From the NCBI GenBank assembly GCA_016931575.1, contig JAFGEO010000138.1:1-51003 (forward strand): a stretch of 51,003 bases of DNA, in the 5' to 3' direction. The notes under the pieces are model-generated. The model was not told where the DNA came from, ran no database searches, and saw only the letters and a list, made by a program, of their open reading frames with translations. Made by a program: the position numbers and the translations under genes. Shown here piece by piece: positions 46,493 through 51,003 of the stretch (its first letter is position 1; each line of letters opens with the position of its first letter). This DNA comes from Bacteroidales bacterium (GTDB lineage: Bacteria > Bacteroidota > Bacteroidia > Bacteroidales > UBA10428).

Positions 46493-47221
46493 CTAATCAA
46501 AATCCAGGTTAAATTCCTGACGCAGTTTTTGGAGGGCAGGATTCTTTTCGATCATGTGCTTCAGCTTATCCAGGTCGGTGTAGTGTTTGGTGATGGAACT
46601 GCTTTCTATATCAAGGATCGTCTCTTCAAATTCCAGCAGGCTGTTTTGCAGATTCTCCTTAAGGTATGCCAGCAGGGGTATCTTGTAGTTTTGTCTGAAC
46701 TCTGCCAGCAAAGCATTGTTTCGGAAAGAAATTCCGATGCTTAGTCCGTCGTCCTGAAGCTCAGGCTGCTGGCTGCTCAGTGCAAGGTAAACACGTGGTG
46801 AATTTTGTTTCCACCGTTCTATATAATTTTTCCACAGGCGATCAAGCTCCTCTTTTGAAACCGGGGGCTGTTCCTCGATTTCAATAATCTCTTCAACCTC
46901 CTCCGGAAGGTTTTCAGTATCCCGGGGCTGGTCGCTGCCCGGGCGTGTTTTCCCCAGTGCGCTAAGGGCATCTTTTATGGAGGGGGTACCCGAAACGGAA
47001 GATTGCGATTTGAAGGGTATTGAGGGTTTGGGCGCCGGGTTCTGAATTCCGGATTCCTGAGCCTGGATTCTGGAGTCTGGATTCTGGATTCTGGATTCTG
47101 GATTCTGGATTCTGGATTCTGGATTCTGGTTACTGGATTCTGGAGTCTGTATTCTGGATTCTGTATTCTGATTACTGGGTGCTTCAATGCCCAGGTCAAG
47201 GATTCCTGATTCTTCTACCCT
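46493..47221 (-). CDS. dnaX: DnaX tau-specific C-terminal region, in another frame than the gamma part
   Basis: Downstream of the A11 run, the frame reached by deleting one A (or adding two) stays open for about 242 codons to TAG at 46493. It encodes a hydrophilic linker of NPESRIQ-type heptads, a KPSIPFKSQSSVSGTPSIK stretch, an acidic region, and a conserved tail (KEELDRLWKNYIERWK, SPRVYLALSSQQPELQDDG, LIEKNPALQKLRQEFNLDFD-like). The tail fits the tau domain V of Bacteroidota DnaX, which binds the polymerase alpha subunit. No start codon of its own fits, so expression needs slippage at the A run or the frameshift is an assembly error. The 73-codon ORF ending here is part of it. Confidence 0.75.
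   Translation of the reverse strand, partial: RVEESGILDLGIEAPSNQNTESRIQTPESSNQNPESRIQNPESRIQNPDSRIQAQESGIQNPAPKPSIPFKSQSSVSGTPSIKDALSALGKTRPGSDQPRDTENLPEEVEEIIEIEEQPPVSKEELDRLWKNYIERWKQNSPRVYLALSSQQPELQDDGLSIGISFRNNALLAEFRQNYKIPLLAYLKENLQNSLLEFEETILDIESSSITKHYTDLDKLKHMIEKNPALQKLRQEFNLDFD
47065..47176. repeat. 7-nt tandem repeat (GGATTCT)16 inside the dnaX tau linker
   Basis: Sixteen contiguous heptamers; ten are exactly GGATTCT, with seven exact ones in a row at 47079-47127, and the others differ by one or two bases (GGAGTCT, GGTTACT, GTATTCT, GATTACT). Since 7 is not a multiple of 3, all three frames read the same NPESRIQ-type heptapeptide on the minus strand. Confidence 0.95.
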
Positions 47222-48332
47222 ATTTTTTTTTTTGACTCTGGTTGCAGAGCTTTATCAGGGCAAGTTCGACATGCAGGCGATGATTTTTGCTTGATTTGAA
47301 ATTTATATCGCATTCGTTACTGATCTCCAGCCAATCAAACAAGAGTTGTTCCGGACATTTTGCAGCCTGTTCCCGGTAGCGGGCTTTTATGGAATCGCCA
47401 ACTTCCAGCAACTGCAGGGTGTGTTCAGCCTTGCAGACCAGCAGATCACGGAAATGCCGGCTAAGACTATTCACAAAATTCTGCGAATCAAAGCCTTTGG
47501 TCAGGATCTGATCAAACAGCAGGAGCGTATCAGGAACCTGGTTCCCCATAAAATTTTCTGTAAGCTGGAAGAAATAATCATAGTCCAGTACATTCAGGTT
47601 CTCAATCACTTTCTGATAGGTGATTTTTCCTTCTGAAAAGCTGACGATCTGGTCAAAAACCGAAAGGGCATCCCGCATGGCACCATCTGCCTTTTGTGCA
47701 ATGATACCAAGGCCTTCCTTCTCATATTCAACAGATTCCTTTTTCGCAATACTTTCCAGGAATTCTACCGTATCATCCACCTTTATCCGGTTGAAATCAA
47801 ATATCTGGCAGCGGGATAAAATGGTTGGCAAAATCTTATGCTTTTCCGTGGTGGCCATAATGAAAATGGCATGCCGGGGCGGTTCCTCGAGGGTTTTCAG
47901 AAAAGCGTTGAAAGCCGCCTGTGACAACATATGAACCTCGTCAATAATGTACACACTGTATCGCCCAACCTGGGGGGGTATCCTTACTTTATCGATCAGC
48001 AGGCGAATATCTTCCACAGAATTGTTTGATGCGGCATCCAGTTCATGAATGTTATAGGATTTGTTCTGTGCAAAATCGCGACATGAATCGCAGACATTAC
48101 AGGCTTCAAACTGTTCCGTCAAAGAATTGCAATTGATGGTTTTGGCAAAAATCCGGGCACAGGTAGTTTTACCGACCCCGCGCGGACCACAAAATAAATA
48201 CGCCTGTGCCAACTGGCGATTCTTAATGGCTGCCTTTAAAGTGGCTGTAATGCTTTTTTGCCCGATAACACTTTCAAAGGTCACCGGCCTGTATTTTCTT
48301 GCAGATACTATAAATTCAGTGTGCTGATCCAT
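47220..48332 (-). CDS. dnaX: DNA polymerase III subunit gamma (gamma/tau), ends at A11 run
   Basis: 370 residues from the ATG at 48332 (MDQHTEFIVSARKYRPVTF); a longer frame to 48407 adds a non-conserved leader. It is the clamp-loader ATPase of the DNA polymerase III holoenzyme. Walker A GPRGVGKTT (49-57), zinc module with Cys68, Cys78, Cys81, Cys84, Walker B DEVH (131-134) and sensor 1 SRC (173-175) are intact. Domain III follows (about 240-360). The protein ends QSQKKK at the A11 run, so the zero frame gives only the gamma form. The tau extension lies in another frame (46493-47221). The window's dnaX is therefore an interrupted gene or a two-product gene. Confidence 0.95.
   Translation of the reverse strand: MDQHTEFIVSARKYRPVTFESVIGQKSITATLKAAIKNRQLAQAYLFCGPRGVGKTTCARIFAKTINCNSLTEQFEACNVCDSCRDFAQNKSYNIHELDAASNNSVEDIRLLIDKVRIPPQVGRYSVYIIDEVHMLSQAAFNAFLKTLEEPPRHAIFIMATTEKHKILPTILSRCQIFDFNRIKVDDTVEFLESIAKKESVEYEKEGLGIIAQKADGAMRDALSVFDQIVSFSEGKITYQKVIENLNVLDYDYFFQLTENFMGNQVPDTLLLFDQILTKGFDSQNFVNSLSRHFRDLLVCKAEHTLQLLEVGDSIKARYREQAAKCPEQLLFDWLEISNECDINFKSSKNHRLHVELALIKLCNQSQKKK
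47223..47233 (-). promoter_or_regulatory. A11 slippage site of dnaX
   Basis: Eleven A on the minus strand, read as CAA-AAA-AAA-AAA and directly followed by stop TAG (47220-47222). The A run is long enough for transcriptional slippage of RNA polymerase, as in Thermus dnaX (A9). Confidence 0.75.
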
Positions 48333-48466
48333 TGAGGCAAAGATAGGCATTAATCTTTCGCTCATGAAGCATTGTTGAAAACTCCTGGAAACAAGACCTG
48401 CCAACATGGCAATTTCATCAGATTATATCCGTTATTACCAGATAGCATAAAGATATAAGCTGACCA

Positions 48467-48489
48467 TTATCAACAGCTTAGGTTGATAA
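48467..48489. promoter_or_regulatory. Operator-like palindrome between dnaX and the HTH gene
   Basis: TTATCAAC (48467-48474) and GTTGATAA (48482-48489) are exact complements around AGCTTAG, in the 290-bp region between divergent dnaX and the HTH protein gene. The rest of this gap shows no gene. A binding site for that HTH protein is a possibility only. Confidence 0.4.
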
Positions 48490-48624
48490 AAATCAGTGTT
48501 TATATTCCATAATCTCATGTCTTTTAAGAGAAATTTATTATTTTCGTAATCCACAAAGCCTGAAAACCGTTATGAATAATAATCAGGCAGAGACTACAAC
48601 TAACAACACCTAAACCAACAAGTG

Positions 48625-49200
48625 ATGAAAATTGAATCATACGACAATGTGATTAAGTGGTCGTATAAACTGGCAAAGACATGGGTACAGGAGAACCTGG
48701 TGCCCAAGGGGGTCAATTCTTCACGAAAATTTGATCACTACAAAAAAAAAGGCGAATACCTGCCGCGCAACTTCCCCAGGAAACCTGACGAGTATTTTAA
48801 GAAGAAAAATGTCTGGCCCGGCTGGCCTGATTTTTTTGGTAAGACAGCTGAGAACAGTGATAAATCTTACCTTAATTTCGGGGATGCGTCCAGATTGTGT
48901 CAGCAAAAAGGACTCAGAAATTCCATTGAATACCGGACCTGGACCAACCGTCCCGTAAACCTGCCCGCAAGACCCGATCAGTTTTACAGGGAAGAATGGA
49001 AAGGATGGAAGGAATTTCTGGGGAACAACTATGACATTCCCGAGAAAAAGATCGTATCGAAACTAAGTGCCGCTGATGTCCGGATCATTAAGCACCAGCT
49101 TGACATGGGAATTCCCGGAGCTGTCCTTGCCCGGACCTTTGGAGTTTCCGAAATGCAGATCAGCAGGATCAAACATGGGGAGAACTGGACGAAGGTTTAG
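48625..49200 (+). CDS. Integrase-repeat domain protein with C-terminal helix-turn-helix
   Basis: 191 residues from the ATG at 48625 (GTG at 48622 is one codon earlier). Two to three units of the phage-integrase-repeat type: PRNFPRKPDEYFKKKNVWPGWPDFFG, shortened here to LPRNFPRKPDEYF and GWPDFFG, and LRNSIEYRTW with LPARPDQFYREEWKGWKEFLG split as ARPDQFYREEW and GWKEFLG. These GW-x-DFLG repeats also occur beside tyrosine recombinases and as DNA-associated domains in algae. Residues about 155-190 form a resolvase/sigma-like HTH (GAVLARTFGVSEMQISRIK). No integrase catalytic core. It probably binds DNA. An upstream TATTTTCG resembles a -7 box. Confidence 0.7.
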   Translation: MKIESYDNVIKWSYKLAKTWVQENLVPKGVNSSRKFDHYKKKGEYLPRNFPRKPDEYFKKKNVWPGWPDFFGKTAENSDKSYLNFGDASRLCQQKGLRNSIEYRTWTNRPVNLPARPDQFYREEWKGWKEFLGNNYDIPEKKIVSKLSAADVRIIKHQLDMGIPGAVLARTFGVSEMQISRIKHGENWTKV

Positions 49201-49315
49201 CCCGGATCCCCGAGAAAGAACAAATCAGTGAGTGCCTGCAAATCATTGCAGCAGTTAGGGTTGTAACAAATTTCTAGCCTCTCTTCGACCCGATTTGCAT
49301 GCAAGAACTTCAGGA

Positions 49316-49355
49316 TTTTACTGATCTGATGACTGAAGTCATCAGATCAGTAAAA
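49316..49355. repeat. Perfect 40-bp palindrome, 19-bp arms, 2-nt loop
   Basis: TTTTACTGATCTGATGACT (49316-49334) and its exact reverse complement (49337-49355) flank GA. It lies 116 bp after the HTH gene stop and 40 bp before the rpsF -33 box. The remainder of 49201-49460 holds no gene. Confidence 0.95.
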
Positions 49356-49395
49356 CCTTCTCAACGATCCTGACCTAACTTTCCCTTCCTAATTC

Positions 49396-49426
49396 TTTGA
49401 TCTAATGAAAAAAAACAATACTTTTG
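49396..49426 (+). promoter_or_regulatory. Promoter of the rpsF-rpsR-rplI operon
   Basis: TTTG (49396-49399), a 19-nt spacer and TACTTTTG (49419-49426) match the Bacteroidota consensus exactly. Transcription should start near 49432, giving a leader of about 28 nt. Confidence 0.8.
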
Positions 49427-49460
49427 CGCTTCAATTTTTTAAACACAATTTATTTAAATT

Positions 49461-49811
49461 ATGAAGAACAGATACGAAACCGTTTTCATTGCAACTCCCG
49501 TTTTGTCTGAAGCTCAGATGAAGGAAGCGGTTGATAAGTTCAAGGATCTTATCCAGACCAAAGACGGGGCGATTGTGCATGAAGAGAATTGGGGGCTGAA
49601 AAAACTGGCTTACCCGATTCAGAAGAAATCTACCGGATTCTATTATTTAATTGAATTCGAAGCTGAAGGTTCCCTGATTGAAACTCTGGAAACCGAGTAC
49701 AGGCGTGATGAACGAATTATTCGATTCCTTACCTTCAAGATGGACAAGTATTCTATCGCATACGCCGAAAAGAAACGTAGTCAGAAATCAGAAAAAGTAG
49801 TGGAGGAATAA
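49461..49811 (+). CDS. rpsF: 30S ribosomal protein S6
   Basis: 116 residues: N-terminus [17 protein letters not shown] and the [13 protein letters not shown] block are those of S6. S6 pairs with S18 on the small-subunit platform. First gene of the S6-S18-L9 operon, 3 bp before rpsR. A short acidic/basic tail ([13 protein letters not shown]) extends the usual length a little. Confidence 0.98.
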   Translation: MKNRYETVFIATPVLSEAQMKEAVDKFKDLIQTKDGAIVHEENWGLKKLAYPIQKKSTGFYYLIEFEAEGSLIETLETEYRRDERIIRFLTFKMDKYSIAYAEKKRSQKSEKVVEE

Positions 49812-49814
49812 GTC

Positions 49815-50090
49815 ATGGCCGTAACACAAAGTCAATCAGAAATCAGATATCTTACCCCGCCGACAATCGAAACCAAGAAGAAAAAGTATTGTCGATTCAA
49901 GAAGAACAGAATTAAATATGTTGATTATAAGGATCCTGAGTTCCTGAAAAAGTTCCTCAACGAGCAGGGTAAAATTTTACCACGACGTATCACCGGCACC
50001 TCGCTGAAATTTCAGCGTAAAGTTGCCAATGCAATTAAAAGGGCACGTCATCTGGCCTTGCTGCCTTATGTTACCGATATGTTGAAATAA
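49815..50090 (+). CDS. rpsR: 30S ribosomal protein S18
   Basis: 91 residues: [20 protein letters not shown] and [18 protein letters not shown] with [10 protein letters not shown] are classic S18 sequence. It sits between rpsF (3-bp gap) and rplI (15-bp gap). Confidence 0.98.
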   Translation: MAVTQSQSEIRYLTPPTIETKKKKYCRFKKNRIKYVDYKDPEFLKKFLNEQGKILPRRITGTSLKFQRKVANAIKRARHLALLPYVTDMLK

Positions 50091-50105
50091 TCAAAAAACA
50101 GAACG

Positions 50106-50552
50106 ATGGAAATTATATTAACACAAGATCTTCAGAACCTCGGTTACAAAGACGATATTATCACGGTTAAAGACGGTTATGCAAGGAATTACCTGATCCC
50201 AAAAGGATATGCAATCAATGCAACCGCTTCCGCCAAGAAAATCCATGCTGAGAATCTGAAGCAGCGAGCACATAAAGAAGAAAAAGTAAAAGAGGAAGCT
50301 GAAAAGATAGCAGGAAGCCTGAAAGCTGTCAGCCTGACTATCGGAGCCAAAGCCAGTACCAAGGGCAAGATTTTCGGATCTGTCAATACCATTCAGATTG
50401 CTGAAGCCCTTAAAGAAAAAGGATTTGACATCGATCGCAAAATCATCTCTATAAAAGAAGAACTGATTAAAGAAGTTGGAAAATACACTGCAAAAGTTCG
50501 TCTTCATAAAGAAGTACAGGTCGAAGTTCCTTTCGAAATTGTTGCTGAGTAA
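50106..50552 (+). CDS. rplI: 50S ribosomal protein L9
   Basis: 148 residues: the N-terminal 23S-binding domain MEIILTQDLQNLGYKDDI and NYLIPKGYA, the long connecting helix and the C-terminal domain are all present. It ends the operon and is followed by a strong terminator. Confidence 0.98.
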   Translation: MEIILTQDLQNLGYKDDIITVKDGYARNYLIPKGYAINATASAKKIHAENLKQRAHKEEKVKEEAEKIAGSLKAVSLTIGAKASTKGKIFGSVNTIQIAEALKEKGFDIDRKIISIKEELIKEVGKYTAKVRLHKEVQVEVPFEIVAE

Positions 50553-50573
50553 TAGTTAGCATAAAGGATATAG

Positions 50574-50602
50574 AAAGCCTCCGATTCCGGGGGCTTTTTT
50601 TT
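50574..50602 (+). terminator. Intrinsic terminator of the rpsF operon
   Basis: GCCTCCG pairs with CGGGGGC (one T-G pair) around ATTC and is followed by eight T. It lies 22 bp after the rplI stop. Confidence 0.9.
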
Positions 50603-50616
50603 AGGTTTTCAGAGTA

Positions 50617-50693
50617 ACGGGTAATCAGGTTATTGCGTCATCAGGTAGACAGGTTATTGGGTAATCAGGTTGTCAGGTTACCCGGTGGCTGAG
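50617..50693. repeat. Degenerate simple-repeat tract
   Basis: GGGTAATCAGGTT occurs twice exactly, 40 bp apart (50619 and 50659), with related words CATCAGGTAGACAGGTTATT and CAGGTTGTCAGGTTACC between and after. Looks like degenerate tandem duplication. Confidence 0.75.
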
Positions 50694-50853
50694 CTTATAG
50701 AAGCCGGGACTGGGCCATTTGAAGAAAAAAGAGTGTAATGGTACCATTCACAAAACTAAAGTTCACGATACACGACACCATATTCCCTTCACAATTCACT
50801 ATACTCCTCTCTGAAATTCAACCCTTTATGATGCTTCTCCTGATTACAGAACA

Positions 50854-50961
50854 CCCCTACGGGGCTTGCTCCTGCCTTTGTGCTATGCACTAAAGGCCGG
50901 ATACCCCTACGGGGCAGCCTGTAGGCCAAATATCCCCCAGATGCAACATGCCCCGTAGGGG
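50854..50961. repeat. REP-like element with three CCCC-TAC/GTA-GGGG hairpins
   Basis: CCCCTACGGGG at 50854-50864 and 50904-50914, and the reverse complement CCCCGTAGGGG at 50951-50961. Between the first two, GCCTTTGTGC-TAT-GCAC-T-AAAGGC forms another hairpin (50874-50897). The stretch to the window end shows no gene. Confidence 0.8.
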
Positions 50962-51003
50962 TACCCCGTCTGTACACCAACCTCCAACCTATCCCAAATG
51001 CCC

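Noticed and set aside
46975-47199. Minus-strand 74-residue ORF and plus-strand 71-residue ORF over the dnaX repeat
   Set aside because: Both are shadow readings of the 7-nt repeat, which is open in every frame; the tau frame explains the region.
48338-48345. -7 promoter match TATCTTTG just before dnaX on the minus strand
   Set aside because: It sits 6 bp upstream of the chosen start, so a transcript from it would be leaderless; probably chance, and a further upstream promoter is more likely.
49427-49460. S6:S18 autoregulatory leader RNA before rpsF
   Set aside because: The predicted leader is only about 28 nt, A/T-rich, and has no CCG box or stem of the known S6:S18 binding motif.
50789-50980. 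63-residue minus-strand ORF (MVYRRGTPTGH start)
   Set aside because: It runs through the CCCCTACGGGG hairpin repeats; such ORFs are artefacts of REP-like elements. Composition and lack of a promoter or RBS argue against a gene.

Overview
The window is a piece of a Bacteroidota chromosome, most likely a marine or anaerobic Bacteroidales/Marinilabiliales-type organism. The supporting signs are four secreted proteins with a type IX secretion (T9SS) C-terminal sorting domain of the YPNPA type, promoters of the Bacteroidota form (TTTG, a spacer of about 19-21 nt, then TAnnTTTG), long SecA and DnaX forms, a DUF6913-like gene next to dapA, and dispersed secreted glycosidases. No rRNA, tRNA, CRISPR array, IS element or prophage was seen, and no systematic strand or composition shift that would mark an island.

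Layout. 1-7 kb: a very long TPR/coiled-coil secreted protein cut by the window edge, a T9SS-exported S1 serine peptidase, an outer-membrane-like protein, a GH10 xylanase lipoprotein and a small lipoprotein. 7-13 kb: a GT2 plus GT-C (PMT-like) glycosyltransferase pair, then a two-gene operon of a cytochrome c-PQQ sugar dehydrogenase fusion and a TonB-dependent receptor that resembles the PQQ receptor PqqU/YncD. 13-26 kb: a PrsW-like intramembrane protease with an added zinc ribbon, a GH2 lipoprotein, a GH43 enzyme, a beta-helix secreted protein, several lineage-specific secreted or membrane proteins, a pentapeptide-repeat protein, a truncated Crp/Fnr gene and a PAS-PAS histidine kinase. 27-32 kb: a CFI-box secreted protein, a beta-helix lipoprotein, a decayed gene remnant, a TPR protein and a Met/Gln/Arg-rich exported protein. 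32-36 kb: ligA, DUF6913-like, dapA. 36-39 kb: three tandem paralogous T9SS cargo proteins. 39-51 kb: housekeeping genes (DEAD-box helicase, secA, ferritin, icd, dnaX, rpsF-rpsR-rplI) with one integrase-repeat/HTH protein between dnaX and rpsF.

The most notable points are: (1) dnaX is split by an A11 run immediately followed by a stop codon; the conserved tau C-terminal domain continues in another frame, reached by loss of one A (or gain of two), and a 7-nt tandem repeat lies just beyond it. This suggests transcript slippage making gamma and tau, unless it is an assembly error. (2) A probable PQQ-scavenging operon joins a PqqU-like receptor to a PQQ-dependent dehydrogenase fused to cytochrome c. 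(3) An exact 19-bp-arm palindrome lies upstream of the rpsF promoter. (4) Several protein architectures are uncommon: PrsW with a zinc ribbon, integrase-repeat with HTH, ten TPR/Q-rich coiled-coil units, and a secreted protein made of an internal duplication.

CDS starts were moved inward from the longest reading frame where a signal peptide, lipobox, conserved N-terminus or promoter position demanded it (GH10, GT2, the duplicated secreted protein, secA, icd, dnaX, the integrase-repeat gene). All assignments come from reading the sequence and remembered family knowledge; no search was run.
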